Positions 18,546 through 28,189 of a stretch of DNA of 64,000 bases are shown in pieces; position 1 is the first letter of the stretch; each line of letters begins with the position of its first letter. The stretch comes from Marinobacter guineae (GTDB taxonomy: Bacteria > Pseudomonadota > Gammaproteobacteria > Pseudomonadales > Oleiphilaceae), in the NCBI RefSeq assembly GCF_002744735.1, contig NZ_KZ319339.1, forward strand, positions 806,001-870,000, read 5' to 3'. A program made the translations under genes and the position numbers. The notes under the pieces are model-generated. The model was not told the origin of the DNA, searched no databases, and saw nothing but the letters and a program-made list of their open reading frames with translations.

Positions 18546-20033
18546 ATGGATGCACCGCACCTTCCATTGCACTATCAGCCGGCCCATGAACTCCTGGGCC
18601 AACTGGAGGCCGGGACCCTGACCAGCGAGGCACTAATGACTGCCCTGCTGGCACGAATACGTGAGCATAACCCTGCCATCAACGCGATCGTCACGCTGGA
18701 TGAACAGAGCGCAATGACCAGCGCCCGCGAAGCCGATAAACAGCGTGTGGCAAATATCGCTAAAGGGCCACTTCATGGATTACCGCTTACCCTGAAAGAT
18801 ACCTGGGAAGTGGCAGGAATGCCCTGTACCGCAGGTGCGCCGGCACTCAGAAACCACAGGCCTGAAATCCATGCTGATATCGTGCAGCGCCTGGCGAACG
18901 CCGGGGCGATCATTCTGGGCAAGACCAACGTGCCGATCTATGCCACCGACCTGCAAAGCTATAACAAACTGTTTGGCGTAACCAACAACCCCCACAATTC
19001 CGCCCACACTCCCGGCGGGTCCTCCGGTGGCGCCGCTGCGGCACTGGCGGCCGGCATGACGCCCCTGGAGGTGGGTAGTGATCTGGCCGGCTCCATTCGC
19101 ATACCCGCGCATTTCTGCGGCGTGTTTGGCCACAAGCCTACGCGTTCGCTGGTTTCCTTTCGGGGCCACATCCCCGGCCCTCCCGGCACCCAGTCCCGGC
19201 CAGATCTGGTGGAGGGCGGCCCAATGGCCCGCAATGCCAGAGATCTTGAACTGCTGTTGAAGGTCATTGCCGGCCCCAGACCCGTTGAGGAACGCAGCTG
19301 GGCCCTGAATATGTGGCCATCAAATCTTCAATCCATCGATCAGGCCAGGGTCGGCTTATGGCTTGAAGATTCCCTGTGCCCGGTCGAAAAGGAACTCACC
19401 GAAGGTTATCGCGCACTGGGCAAGTCCCTGGCCGACAAAGGCGCCCTGGTGGCGGAGGCGAGCCATCCCCTGCTCAGCCTGGAGCATATCCTGCCCCCCT
19501 ACTTTAACTTGCTGGGCAGCCTGCTCAGCACCTCCCTGAAACCCGCCCAGCGCCGGCAAATGAAATGGATTGCGCGGCTCGGGCCCTGGCTGAGATTCCT
19601 GGGTCCCACGACACCGTTTATCGGTGAATACGGGCGAGGCGTGAATCAATCCGTGTATCAGTGGATGGCCTGGAGTGAGATGCGGGAGAAAATGCGGGCG
19701 GAGATCGAGTCCCTGTTCCGGGAGGTGGATGTACTGCTCACCCCGGTCACGCCCACCACCGCCATCCGGCACGACCATTCACACCCGGCGTTCAAGCGCC
19801 GCATCACTGTTGCCGGCCAGCCACGGGCCTACATGGACCAGTTCTGCTGGATTGCCTTCGCCACCCTGCTGGGCCTGCCGGCCACCTCCGTACCGATCGG
19901 GCGCACGGACGATGGCTTGCCGTTCAATGTTCAGGTGATTGGTGCGCCGGGAATGGACCTCACGACGATCCGGTTTGCGCAATTGCTGGAGGAAGCCGGG
20001 CTTGCCGGGTTTGTGAAGCCGGAAGGTCTTTGA
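18546..20033 (+). CDS. Amidase signature family hydrolase
   Basis: A 495-aa cytoplasmic amidase with the Ser-cisSer-Lys triad visible: Lys in PLTLKDTWEVAG, cis-Ser in the GGSSGG motif, and the nucleophile in SDLAGSIRIPAHFCG. The family hydrolyses a wide range of amides; substrate cannot be told from sequence, and no GatB/GatC partner is present, so it is not a GatA. The late conserved region is FNVQVIGAPGMD. It follows the membrane protein by 47 nt and converges with the PepSY-flavodoxin gene. Confidence 0.92.
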   Translation: MDAPHLPLHYQPAHELLGQLEAGTLTSEALMTALLARIREHNPAINAIVTLDEQSAMTSAREADKQRVANIAKGPLHGLPLTLKDTWEVAGMPCTAGAPALRNHRPEIHADIVQRLANAGAIILGKTNVPIYATDLQSYNKLFGVTNNPHNSAHTPGGSSGGAAAALAAGMTPLEVGSDLAGSIRIPAHFCGVFGHKPTRSLVSFRGHIPGPPGTQSRPDLVEGGPMARNARDLELLLKVIAGPRPVEERSWALNMWPSNLQSIDQARVGLWLEDSLCPVEKELTEGYRALGKSLADKGALVAEASHPLLSLEHILPPYFNLLGSLLSTSLKPAQRRQMKWIARLGPWLRFLGPTTPFIGEYGRGVNQSVYQWMAWSEMREKMRAEIESLFREVDVLLTPVTPTTAIRHDHSHPAFKRRITVAGQPRAYMDQFCWIAFATLLGLPATSVPIGRTDDGLPFNVQVIGAPGMDLTTIRFAQLLEEAGLAGFVKPEGL

Positions 20034-20053
20034 AAAGCAGGAAAGCCGTTCAT

Positions 20054-22279
20054 TCAGTAGACGTCCTCCAGATACCGCCCTTCGGCTCTTAGCGTTTCAA
20101 CATCGGTTGCCAGGGGTTTGAGGATGTCTTCAATGACGTGCTTCACTCCAGCTGCCATATCCCTGCCACCACAGACCAGAATCTGAGCTCCCGCATTAAC
20201 CATCTGGCGCACAGCCATCTGATCCTGCCTGAGCTTATCCTGAACATAAGCGCGCTCGTCAGATCGCGAGAACGCCGTATTCAGCCCGGTCAGCCGATGG
20301 TCGTCAAGGTAGCGCCATAGCTCGGGTTGGTACAGAAAATCAGATTTCGAACTGCGTCCGCCCCAATAAAGGTACATAGGGTTGCGTTCGGTATTTTTTC
20401 GGATAAAACCGGTCAATGGGCCAATCCCGGCACCGGCTCCGATTAGAATGACCGGCGCGTTACCGGTGGCGGGCCGAAAGCCGGGATTGTGGCGGATGAA
20501 TCCATCAATTCGATCACCCGGTCTGAGCCCGTGCAAATACCCGGAGCAAAGACCGCCAGGCTGTTTGCGGACGCATATCTCCAAAACCCCGTCAGTGGCA
20601 GAGGATGCAAGAGAATAGAACCTCGGGCCCTGCCCGTGCGGAGGCATCACGCCCAGCAGATCGCCCGCTTCGAATTGTGGCAGAGTCTTGCCGGCTCGGG
20701 GGAGAAACGTCGGCCACCAGCCCCGTCCCTGCTCCGCCGTCTTGAAACGCAGGATACTGGTAGGTGCCTGCACCGCAACCCCGTAATCCGCCCGCTCTAC
20801 CAGCTCCAGCTTTACCGTGGACTGCGGCAACGGATCGTAGGTCAGCGCAAGCGGTGTCCCGATACGCTTACCGACCTTGTCTCCCCACTCACTGAATTGC
20901 GAAGCGGAACACCGGTCAATCAGCTCAATGGTATGCAAACGGCTCAGTCCTTTGCTGGCGAGCGCCGCATCCACCTCCACTGCAAACTGACAGAAGTTCG
21001 GAAACTGTCGGTCACCAAAGCCCAGCACGGCGTATTTCAGAGTCTTCTCGCCCCGGAAATCACGGAGCCTGGCCATAAAGCTCCGAGCGGACGCCGGCGC
21101 GTCGCCGTCGCCATAGGTCGAGGTCAGCACAAAAAGCATGGAAGCCTGGGGATAACGGTCAGCCAATGCGTTCATCTCGGCACAATGCACCCGAAAACCT
21201 GCCTTGTTCAGGCTGGCGTGGAGTTCCCGGGCAAACCCCCAGGTGGTATTACCTTCGGAGCCGACGAGGATGATGGTATCCGCCTGAGAGGCATCGGCAT
21301 TGTCCGGAAACTTCCCTGACGAGCGGCGTCGCTGCCACCAGATTGTTATTCCCGTCACCGACAGCACCGGTATGGTCAGCGCCGCGACTCCGAGAATCAG
21401 GCCCAGCCACCACAGGCCCTCGCCGGTATGCAAACTGACGATCCACTGCTGGAATACGCTACCGTCAGAGCGAGGCTGATACTTAAGCAGCTCTCCGGTC
21501 GCCTGATCAACAAATCCGGAACCACCGCTGGTTGTCAGGGAATAGACATCCTGCGGGTCATCTGGATAGGGAAACACCAATTCCCGTAGTTCGCTCAGGT
21601 CAACATTCGAGAGCGCGCCCAGCGTCGCCACCGGAGCCGGTTGCCCGCCAGAGACCTCAGCAGGAAACATGGGCCCGATTTCGACCGGTTCGGGCAACAA
21701 ACCAAAACGCTGAGCTGACAGGTAACTGCCGGTCAACGCTGACAGCAGCAACCCGAGAACGGCAAACCGGGCCAGTTCAGAGTGAATCCGTTTGTTACCG
21801 GAACCGGCGAACGGCCGTAACAAAGCCTTCCAGCCGCCGGCCCGGCGGACCAGCAGCAGGATCCCGGAGATGCACAGCAGTACCATGACAGCGGCCATCA
21901 CCCCCGCCAACATCCGGCCTGCGTCATCCACCAGAAACGAGCGATGCAGATCCTTGATCCAGGTAAAAAAAGGCGATGGCTCATAGGGCGCAATGCCCTC
22001 TCCGGTCAAGGGGCTGACCAGGTCCGCCCCGGGCTGGCCGTCACGGCTGTAATACACGACCACTCCACCGGACGGGCCCCGCACAATCTGTTCGGTTCCC
22101 GGGTAATGGGCCACCACCCGTCCTGCCAGCTCCGCCACGCTCACCTCGCCAGAAGCCGGGATCACTGCTGCCGCCCTGTCCATCGCCGGCGCCAGGGCCA
22201 GAACCGCCCCGGTGATAGCGAGCGTAATCAGGAACAACGCCGCCAGCAGCCCCGGTAAACCGTGCAATTGTCGTAACAT
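20054..22279 (-). CDS. PepSY-TM/flavodoxin/FAD-NAD(P)H reductase fusion
   Basis: A 741-aa predicted transmembrane electron-transfer protein. The N-terminal PepSY-associated membrane part (1-330) starts LPGLLAALFLITLAITGAVL and has further helices near 135-155, 170-200 and 290-320. A flavodoxin-like FMN domain follows (about 345-480; LVGSEGNTTWGFA, TSTYGDGDAP), then a cytochrome-P450-reductase-like FAD domain (RFYSLASS, GLCSGYL) and an NAD(P) domain (LIGAGAGIGPLTGF, VCGGRDMA). It should take electrons from cytosolic NAD(P)H across the membrane. The start at 22279 has an AGGAG site 8 nt upstream; the ATG at 22360 would overlap the preceding gene. Last gene of a four-gene operon. Confidence 0.88.
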   Translation of the reverse strand: MLRQLHGLPGLLAALFLITLAITGAVLALAPAMDRAAAVIPASGEVSVAELAGRVVAHYPGTEQIVRGPSGGVVVYYSRDGQPGADLVSPLTGEGIAPYEPSPFFTWIKDLHRSFLVDDAGRMLAGVMAAVMVLLCISGILLLVRRAGGWKALLRPFAGSGNKRIHSELARFAVLGLLLSALTGSYLSAQRFGLLPEPVEIGPMFPAEVSGGQPAPVATLGALSNVDLSELRELVFPYPDDPQDVYSLTTSGGSGFVDQATGELLKYQPRSDGSVFQQWIVSLHTGEGLWWLGLILGVAALTIPVLSVTGITIWWQRRRSSGKFPDNADASQADTIILVGSEGNTTWGFARELHASLNKAGFRVHCAEMNALADRYPQASMLFVLTSTYGDGDAPASARSFMARLRDFRGEKTLKYAVLGFGDRQFPNFCQFAVEVDAALASKGLSRLHTIELIDRCSASQFSEWGDKVGKRIGTPLALTYDPLPQSTVKLELVERADYGVAVQAPTSILRFKTAEQGRGWWPTFLPRAGKTLPQFEAGDLLGVMPPHGQGPRFYSLASSATDGVLEICVRKQPGGLCSGYLHGLRPGDRIDGFIRHNPGFRPATGNAPVILIGAGAGIGPLTGFIRKNTERNPMYLYWGGRSSKSDFLYQPELWRYLDDHRLTGLNTAFSRSDERAYVQDKLRQDQMAVRQMVNAGAQILVCGGRDMAAGVKHVIEDILKPLATDVETLRAEGRYLEDVY

Positions 22280-22301
22280 TGCCTTAGCTCCTGCCAGTCG
22301 G

Positions 22302-22772
22302 TTAAAAGTCGTAGCGGAATGAGGCAACATAACCACGCCCGGTGACCGGTTTGCCGGCACCGTCGCTGGTCAGTGGTACGGCGACATCCGCCCGATTGTC
22401 CCGCATGTCCTCAACGGCGGTGTCGACACGGACTTCGTGGCCACTGTCGATCAGGGCATCATCCAGATTAAGGGTGATTTTCAGGGTTCGCCCGCTGGTT
22501 ATACTGGCTCCGGTCAGGCCATCATATTCAGCCGGATTGAGCCTGCTGCCGCGCGCCCAGCCACTCAGGTGTTTGTAGTATTTGGATTTTTTACCCGCAA
22601 TCCAGAGAGTTCCCTGGTAGTTACCGGCAGCATCCGTGAGGTAAAGCGCCAGGTAGGCGCCATCGCCGCCATAGTTGAGCAATTCGGTCGTGAAGGTCAC
22701 TTCACGAGCCTGTGCAAGAGCCGGCAACGCAACTGCAATAGCCAGGCCCAGCGCAATAACAATCTTTTTCAT
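22302..22772 (-). CDS. DUF2271 periplasmic protein with a flavinylation-like motif
   Basis: A 156-aa exported protein: signal peptide to about residue 22 (ALPALAQA), then a beta-rich DUF2271 domain. Residues 84-93 read DGLTGASITS. This resembles the (S/T)GA(T/S) motif at which ApbE attaches FMN to NqrC, RnfG and related proteins, with S90 as the equivalent residue. No ApbE gene is in the window. The start has a GGAGA site 6 nt upstream. It lies between a PepSY protein and the PepSY-flavodoxin reductase, spaced 58 and 22 nt. Inference: a periplasmic flavin carrier receiving electrons from that reductase. Confidence 0.83.
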   Translation of the reverse strand: MKKIVIALGLAIAVALPALAQAREVTFTTELLNYGGDGAYLALYLTDAAGNYQGTLWIAGKKSKYYKHLSGWARGSRLNPAEYDGLTGASITSGRTLKITLNLDDALIDSGHEVRVDTAVEDMRDNRADVAVPLTSDGAGKPVTGRGYVASFRYDF

Positions 22773-22830
22773 ACAGTCTCTCCGGTAAAAACGTAAAGCG
22801 CGCAAAAAGTAAACAGAAAGAACAGTCCGG

Positions 22831-23232
22831 TTATTCAACCGTTACAGTGGGACGGCCCTTGACGATGCCATTGCTGGGAGCCGGCGCCTGGCCATTGACC
22901 TGGGCACCTTCCTGCCTTTGATTGCCGTAGCCGCGATCGTCGTCCTCATCGTCGTCGTCATCGTCTTCTTCCCGTTCCATTTCCATCAACTTCAGGGAAG
23001 CCGGTGCAAAAGACGCCTCTGCCCGATAACCCTCCGGCGCCAGGCCTTTTACCTCATAACAACCGTCATCCACCTTGATGCGGTATACCTTCCAGCCTTC
23101 GCCTTCCAGTTTCTGGCGGAGGTTTTCCCGGGGCTGCCAATTGGCCACCGGATCATCACAATCGTCGTCAGCCAGCAGCGGAGTGCCCACCAACAATAAA
23201 GCAAGGCTTAAAATCACGGGTTTGGTCTTCAT
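22831..23232 (-). CDS. Small periplasmic PepSY domain protein
   Basis: A 133-aa exported protein with a signal peptide (1-21, LLVGTPLLA) and one PepSY_2-type domain (about 30-85; WKVYRIKVDDGCYEVKGLAPEG). After it comes a tract of 14 Asp/Glu with one Arg (EREEDDDDDDEDDD), which may bind metal cations, and a disordered C-terminus. Second gene of the redox operon. Proteins of this kind recur beside ferric-reductase-like and PepSY-TM genes under two-component control, which is the arrangement here. Confidence 0.85.
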   Translation of the reverse strand: MKTKPVILSLALLLVGTPLLADDDCDDPVANWQPRENLRQKLEGEGWKVYRIKVDDGCYEVKGLAPEGYRAEASFAPASLKLMEMEREEDDDDDDEDDDRGYGNQRQEGAQVNGQAPAPSNGIVKGRPTVTVE

Positions 23233-23319
23233 GAAATGTCTCCTGTTGTGTCCACACCAAACACTCTATGCGGTTAACCTGACAGTGGCCTGAACACGCC
23301 CGCACTTGATCGACGAAGA

Positions 23320-24633
23320 TCAGCGGAACTGGAAAGCCTCTTTATGGAACCGCGACAGACGAAAGGTCGCAGCCCGCATTCCCTGTTCGATTGCCCGCCC
23401 CAGCCCTGCCGGGCCGCAAAACCATACTTCCGCCCCTGCAGCTGAACGGCCGCCGGCAGCCAGCTTCTCTGCCGAGAGTGCCTCACCCTTGCTGCTGTCA
23501 TGAATCTGCAGGTTAATGCCCTGCAAGTCCCGACAAAGCGTCCGGAGACGTTGCACCATGGGGTCCTGATCGGCATTTCGCGTGCAGTAGTGCAGGTCTG
23601 CCTCCGGTGCCGGGGCCGTACTGGTGTCGATGGCTTCAAGCCAGGCCAGGAAGGGCGTCACTCCAATGCCACCGGCAATCCAGATCTGGTGGGACTTGCG
23701 GTTTCTTCGATTGAAATCAAAGCGGCCGTAAGGGCCCTCAACTTTCACAGTTTGCCCAACCCTGATTTTTTGACTGAGATTACGAGTGAAGTCCCCGAGA
23801 GATTTAATGAAGAAAGTGACCGTGCCATCTCCCTGGTCAGCACTGGCAATGGTGAACGGATGGGCACCTTCCATCGTGTTGAATGTCACGAACGCAAATT
23901 GCCCCGGACGATGACCCCGCCATGTCGGACCCAAACGGCAGGTTACTTCGGTGACATCCCGGGCCGGGTTATTGATTGCAGTGATCGCTCCTTGAACCCG
24001 GCGACGACGGCCAATTCTGCCAGCAAGGGAAAGCCCGCTGGCGAGGCTACCGCCCGTGAGCAGGATGACCATCAGCATACCAATAGGTTGCTGCCACCAT
24101 TGCAGTGGAGTGAGCCACGCCGCATGAAAAGCAAGTAACAGGTACAGCGCCGGCATAGCCCGATGCAGATAGCGCCAGAATTTGTAGGGGAACTTGCGCC
24201 ACAGGGTAATTAGTAACATCGCGAACAATAGATAAATGGCGAACTCGCCAATGTCCTCGGCGGCATCGCGCATGGATTCGATAAACCCGGAATAATGCGT
24301 TTCGTGCTGCTTGCCCGCGTCGCCGAAAATCGACTCGATTACGTCATCACCCATTTCAATCAGCCAGTGGGCAGCGGCAAATACCACCGCCAGAATGCCC
24401 GCCCATTTGTGGGTACGATAGATCTGATCCAGCCCGCCCAGGGGGCGTTCGAGCCAGGCCGGACGCAACGCCAGCATCATGGTCAGCGACATCAATGCAA
24501 TGGATAACCACCCGCTGAGCAACAGGCTCTGGTCATAGACTGACCAGATAGAAGCAGCGCCCGACGCATCAGTCAGATTCCACGCCCAGAGCCCGGAAAC
24601 CACGGCGATAAAAGGTAAAATTATCCGAATCAT
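23320..24633 (-). CDS. Ferric-reductase-like transmembrane flavocytochrome
   Basis: A 437-aa inner-membrane protein. The N-terminal half (1-200) has about six helices of the ferric reductase-like domain with His residues placed to bind haem (KWAGILAVVFAAAHWLIE; LLLAFHAAW). The C-terminal half has an FAD domain with HPFTIASA in the place of the family RPYS motif, and an NAD(P) domain with GGIGVTPFLAW and FCGPAGLG. It should move electrons from NAD(P)H across the membrane. First gene of the minus-strand operon, divergent from the two-component system at 24803 with 169 nt between, so that system probably controls it. Confidence 0.9.
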   Translation of the reverse strand: MIRIILPFIAVVSGLWAWNLTDASGAASIWSVYDQSLLLSGWLSIALMSLTMMLALRPAWLERPLGGLDQIYRTHKWAGILAVVFAAAHWLIEMGDDVIESIFGDAGKQHETHYSGFIESMRDAAEDIGEFAIYLLFAMLLITLWRKFPYKFWRYLHRAMPALYLLLAFHAAWLTPLQWWQQPIGMLMVILLTGGSLASGLSLAGRIGRRRRVQGAITAINNPARDVTEVTCRLGPTWRGHRPGQFAFVTFNTMEGAHPFTIASADQGDGTVTFFIKSLGDFTRNLSQKIRVGQTVKVEGPYGRFDFNRRNRKSHQIWIAGGIGVTPFLAWLEAIDTSTAPAPEADLHYCTRNADQDPMVQRLRTLCRDLQGINLQIHDSSKGEALSAEKLAAGGRSAAGAEVWFCGPAGLGRAIEQGMRAATFRLSRFHKEAFQFR

Positions 24634-24802
24634 GACATTTCCTCCGATCGGACCTTGGAATAGTTGGGATAAGGTTATCGTCCAAACCTGACAGCCAACT
24701 GAAGGTCGGTGGAAATACAGATGACAAGGTCCAGCGCCATTCAGGCTGCTGTCAGGCCCACGCTGTAGTATCTTGCTTCCCGGGTTGGGATAGAGGTGAA
24801 CG

Positions 24803-25468
24803 ATGCGAGTACTGTTGGTTGAGGATACGACTGGGCTGGGCGAGGCCGTGCGGGATCAGATCACCGATGACGGCCACGCGGTGGACTGGGTGCAAACCCT
24901 GGCCTTTGCCGAATCCAGTGTCCAGACCACCACCTACGACCTGATTCTGCTCGATCTGATGCTGCCGGACGGCCATGGCTTCGGTTTTTTGAAAAAGCTG
25001 AGGTCAACAGGAAACACAACACCGGTTATCATCCTAACCGCCAGGGATCAGGTGTCTGACCGGATTGAAGGCCTGAACGCCGGCGCCGACGACTATCTGG
25101 TGAAGCCTTTTGATCTTTCCGAACTGTCAGCCCGTGTCTCCGCGGTAGCCCGTCGTTACCGCGGCAATCCAAGCCCCCTGATACGCGTTGGTGAGCTGGA
25201 GGTGGATCTCGGTGATCACCGCATCAGTCGCAACGGTCAGCCAGTGGAGCTTACGGCCAGGGAGTGGGCACTGTTCGAAGGCTTTATCCAACGCCCCGGA
25301 ATGCTATTATCGCGATCGCAGCTGGAGGATCGCCTTTACGCCTTCGGGGCAGAAATCGAAAGCAACACTATTGAGGTTTATGTCAGCCGTATGCGCAAAA
25401 AACTGGGGCGGGACGCCATCATAACAGTCAGGGGTATGGGCTATCGGCTGGACACACATGACCACTAG
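24803..25468 (+). CDS. OmpR-family response regulator
   Basis: A 221-aa regulator: receiver domain with phospho-acceptor D51 (LILLDLMLPDGHG) and the conserved YLVKPF, then a winged-helix DNA-binding domain (about 125-220; ELTAREWALFEGFIQRPG, NTIEVYVSRMRKKLG). It belongs to the QseB/PmrA-like group. The start has an AGAGG site. The kinase gene overlaps its end by 11 nt. Divergent from the ferric-reductase/PepSY operon, the likeliest target. Confidence 0.93.
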   Translation: MRVLLVEDTTGLGEAVRDQITDDGHAVDWVQTLAFAESSVQTTTYDLILLDLMLPDGHGFGFLKKLRSTGNTTPVIILTARDQVSDRIEGLNAGADDYLVKPFDLSELSARVSAVARRYRGNPSPLIRVGELEVDLGDHRISRNGQPVELTAREWALFEGFIQRPGMLLSRSQLEDRLYAFGAEIESNTIEVYVSRMRKKLGRDAIITVRGMGYRLDTHDH

Positions 25469-26777
25469 AACCAGCTTACAGAAAAGCCTGGGCATCGGCC
25501 TCACACTGGGCGTCACCCTTCTCTGGCTGCTAGGCGTTACAGCATCCGGACTCGTGGCCCAGCACGAAATGAATGAGGTCTTCGACAGCGCCCTGGAAGA
25601 AACGGCCCAACGCATCCTGCCGCTGGCCGTCACCGACATCCTGAACCGGGAAAATGGCACCGGGAATCAAACCGCCCCTGCCATGAAAGACCATGACGAG
25701 TACCTCACTTACCTGGTCCGGGACCCAAAAGGCAACCTCCTGCTCCAGTCCCACGATGCCGACCCCCGGGTGTTTGGCACATTGCCCCGGGAAGGGTTTT
25801 CAAACACGGCGACGCACAGGATATACGGAGCCTCTGCCGTCAGTGACACCCTCTACATTGAGGTGGCCGAACCTTTGGCTCACCGACGCGAAGCGGCACT
25901 GGAGGCGGGTCTGGCGTTGCTGATGCCCCTGGTTTTCCTGGTTCCGATCAGCCTGCTGGGTGTCTGGTGGATTGTCCGGTTGTCCCTGCGAAAAGTGGTC
26001 GAATTCCAGCAGTCGATAGAATCCCGAGGTGCTGGAGATCTCTCCCCCGTTGCCGAGGATCGGCTACCAAAAGAATTCGAGCCGATCGCCGTTGCCGTCA
26101 ACCGGTTGCTGGAACGATTGCACCGCGCCCTTGACACAGAACGGAGTTTTACTGCGAACAGCGCCCATGAGTTGCGGACACCCCTGGCAACAGCGCTCGC
26201 CAAAGTGCAGCGACTGAAAACCCAGGTACAAAGTAATCAGCTCAAGAATAATGTTGCCGAGATTGAGGACGCCCTGCGCAGCCTGTCGATGCTGTCCGGG
26301 AAACTGCTCGAACTGGCGAAAGCCGAAGGCGGGGGAGCCATATCACAGAATCAGCACAACCTTGTGCCAATACTGGCGATGATCGTTGCTGATTTTGAAG
26401 GTCAGGTTCCGGGACGGATAATCCTGAGCTTGCCTGAGGGTGAAGTGAACTCCTTCCTGGATCCCGATGCCTTCGCCATCCTGGTGCGTAACCTGATTGA
26501 AAATGCCCTCAAGCACGGCTCCCACAATCAGTCTGTGGAGGTCAGCCTGGCAGACGATGGTACCTTGAGGGTATGCAATGGTGGCAAGGTCGTACCACCG
26601 GAACAACTTGCCCTGCTACGGAACCGGTTTGCCCGCTCAAACACGGATGCAACCGGTTCCGGCCTGGGCCTCGCCATCGCAGACGCGATTGCCAAAGGTG
26701 CAGGCATGACATTGCATCTGAGGTCGCCGGCAACGGGACGGCAGGACGGTTTTGAAGCGGAGCTTGTCGCACGATAG
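25458..26777 (+). CDS. Sensor histidine kinase of the redox-operon two-component system
   Basis: A 439-aa membrane kinase: TM1 about 10-30 (GLTLGVTLLWLLGVTASGLVA), a periplasmic sensing domain about 31-150, TM2 about 153-175, a HAMP-like linker, HisKA with the phospho-His in SAHELRTPLATAL, and an HATPase domain (NLIENALKHG, GSGLGLAIADA). The periplasmic part resembles the short 2CSK-N type. It overlaps its response regulator by 11 nt. The signal is unknown; given the operon opposite, metal or redox state is plausible. Confidence 0.92.
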   Translation: MTTRTSLQKSLGIGLTLGVTLLWLLGVTASGLVAQHEMNEVFDSALEETAQRILPLAVTDILNRENGTGNQTAPAMKDHDEYLTYLVRDPKGNLLLQSHDADPRVFGTLPREGFSNTATHRIYGASAVSDTLYIEVAEPLAHRREAALEAGLALLMPLVFLVPISLLGVWWIVRLSLRKVVEFQQSIESRGAGDLSPVAEDRLPKEFEPIAVAVNRLLERLHRALDTERSFTANSAHELRTPLATALAKVQRLKTQVQSNQLKNNVAEIEDALRSLSMLSGKLLELAKAEGGGAISQNQHNLVPILAMIVADFEGQVPGRIILSLPEGEVNSFLDPDAFAILVRNLIENALKHGSHNQSVEVSLADDGTLRVCNGGKVVPPEQLALLRNRFARSNTDATGSGLGLAIADAIAKGAGMTLHLRSPATGRQDGFEAELVAR

Positions 26778-26888
26778 CGAGCGTGCTGCTATGGTCATAA
26801 TTGGCATCATCCGGTAATTCGTGCCTGTCAGATCGACCAGCGGGAGCGTGAATCGCCGAAATCGATGGCTCTCATGGAGGAAGTTCCA

Positions 26889-28175
26889 ATGGCGAAACAG
26901 AATATATTCGTCATGGCCATGGATGACTTTCACCAGGTCATGCTTGAAAGACTGCTGGGCAGCGAGGATATGGTCTTCCATCCACTGCTGGATATGAAAA
27001 CGGCCGTGGACACCATCGACTACGATATGGCGGAGCTTCTGGATCGTGCCCGGCAAACGCTGGAAGATTTCCCCGGGACCGTGGACGCCATCGTCGGCTA
27101 CTGGGACTTTCCCACTTGCAGTCTGTTACCCATCCTGCGTAGGGAGTGGAGCCTGCCGGGCCCCTCCCTGGAAGCCACCTTGCGCTGCGAGCACAAGTAC
27201 TGGGCACGAACGGAGGAGGTACAGGTGGCGCCGAGGCAGACACCCCGTTTCGCAAGCTTGAACCCGTTCGACGAGAACGTGCTGGATACGCCGCCACTGC
27301 CTTACCCCTTCTGGATCAAGCCCGTGCGTGCGCATTCCTCGCAACTGGGCTTTCATGTCAATAACCGGCAGGATTTCGAACACGCCCTTGAGCAGACCCG
27401 TGATGGTATCCATGTGTTTGCCAAACCCTTCAACTATATCCTCGCAATGGCCCAGCTTCCGGACGATATCGCGCCCGTTGACGGTTGGCACTGTATAGCA
27501 GAAGAAATCATATCCGAAGGACGTCAATGCACCCTGGAAGGTTATGTGCTCAACGGGGAGGTGGAAATCTACGGGGCGGTGGACTCATTGCGTGAGGGTG
27601 CGGTCGGGTCCTCCTTCTCCCGCTATCAGTATCCATCGAGCTTGCCGGCTTCGGTTCAGGACATCATGGTTCAGGACTGTCGGCGCTTTATCAAGCGGAC
27701 GGGCTTTGACAATTCACCGTTCAATATCGAGTTTTTTTATAATGAAAAGAACGCCACCGTGTGGATGCTGGAGGTGAATACCCGTTGCTCCAAATCCCAT
27801 AGTCCGCTGTTCGAAATGGTGGATGGAAGCTCCAACCTCCAGGCAATGGTAGACGTGGCGTTGGGACGCAAGCCAGCTTTTCCGCCGGAAGGCGGCAAGT
27901 ACCGTTATGCCGCCAAGATCATGCTGCGTGAACACCAGGACGCAGTGGTCGAACGGGTACCCGGTGCGGATGAGGTTCGTGCCATCGAAAAGGACATTCC
28001 CGGGTGCCATATCAAGGTGGAGGCGGAACAGGGCGGCAGGCTCAGTGACATGCTCCACCAGGACAGCTACAGCTTCGAGTACGCCTTGCTGTTTCTGGGC
28101 GGCGACAGCGTGGAAGAAATCGATAAACAGGCAGGTCATATCAAGGCTCGACTGGATTTCCGGTTTCGCCACTAG
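26889..28175 (+). CDS. ATP-grasp carboxylate-amine ligase-like protein
   Basis: A 428-aa soluble protein with an ATP-grasp fold: a pre-ATP-grasp N-terminal part (1-100), the ATP-binding lysine region PFWIKPVRAHSSQLGFHV, IAEEIISEGRQCTLEGYVLNG, and the Mg-binding FNIEFFYNE...WMLEVNTRCS with the acidic and Asn residues needed for two magnesium ions. Such enzymes form acyl-phosphates and join them to amines, making amides or short peptides. The start at 26889 has an AGGAAG site 5 nt upstream; the ATG at 26865 does not. The next gene, 14 nt on, is a CocE/NonD hydrolase. Substrate unknown. Confidence 0.85.
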   Translation: MAKQNIFVMAMDDFHQVMLERLLGSEDMVFHPLLDMKTAVDTIDYDMAELLDRARQTLEDFPGTVDAIVGYWDFPTCSLLPILRREWSLPGPSLEATLRCEHKYWARTEEVQVAPRQTPRFASLNPFDENVLDTPPLPYPFWIKPVRAHSSQLGFHVNNRQDFEHALEQTRDGIHVFAKPFNYILAMAQLPDDIAPVDGWHCIAEEIISEGRQCTLEGYVLNGEVEIYGAVDSLREGAVGSSFSRYQYPSSLPASVQDIMVQDCRRFIKRTGFDNSPFNIEFFYNEKNATVWMLEVNTRCSKSHSPLFEMVDGSSNLQAMVDVALGRKPAFPPEGGKYRYAAKIMLREHQDAVVERVPGADEVRAIEKDIPGCHIKVEAEQGGRLSDMLHQDSYSFEYALLFLGGDSVEEIDKQAGHIKARLDFRFRH

Positions 28176-28189
28176 AAAAAGGAGGACGG

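Noticed and set aside
24651..24731. GGACCTTG and CAAGGTCC as an operator between the ferric-reductase gene and the two-component genes
   Set aside because: The 8-nt halves are over 60 nt apart, which is too far for a simple regulator site and can arise by chance.
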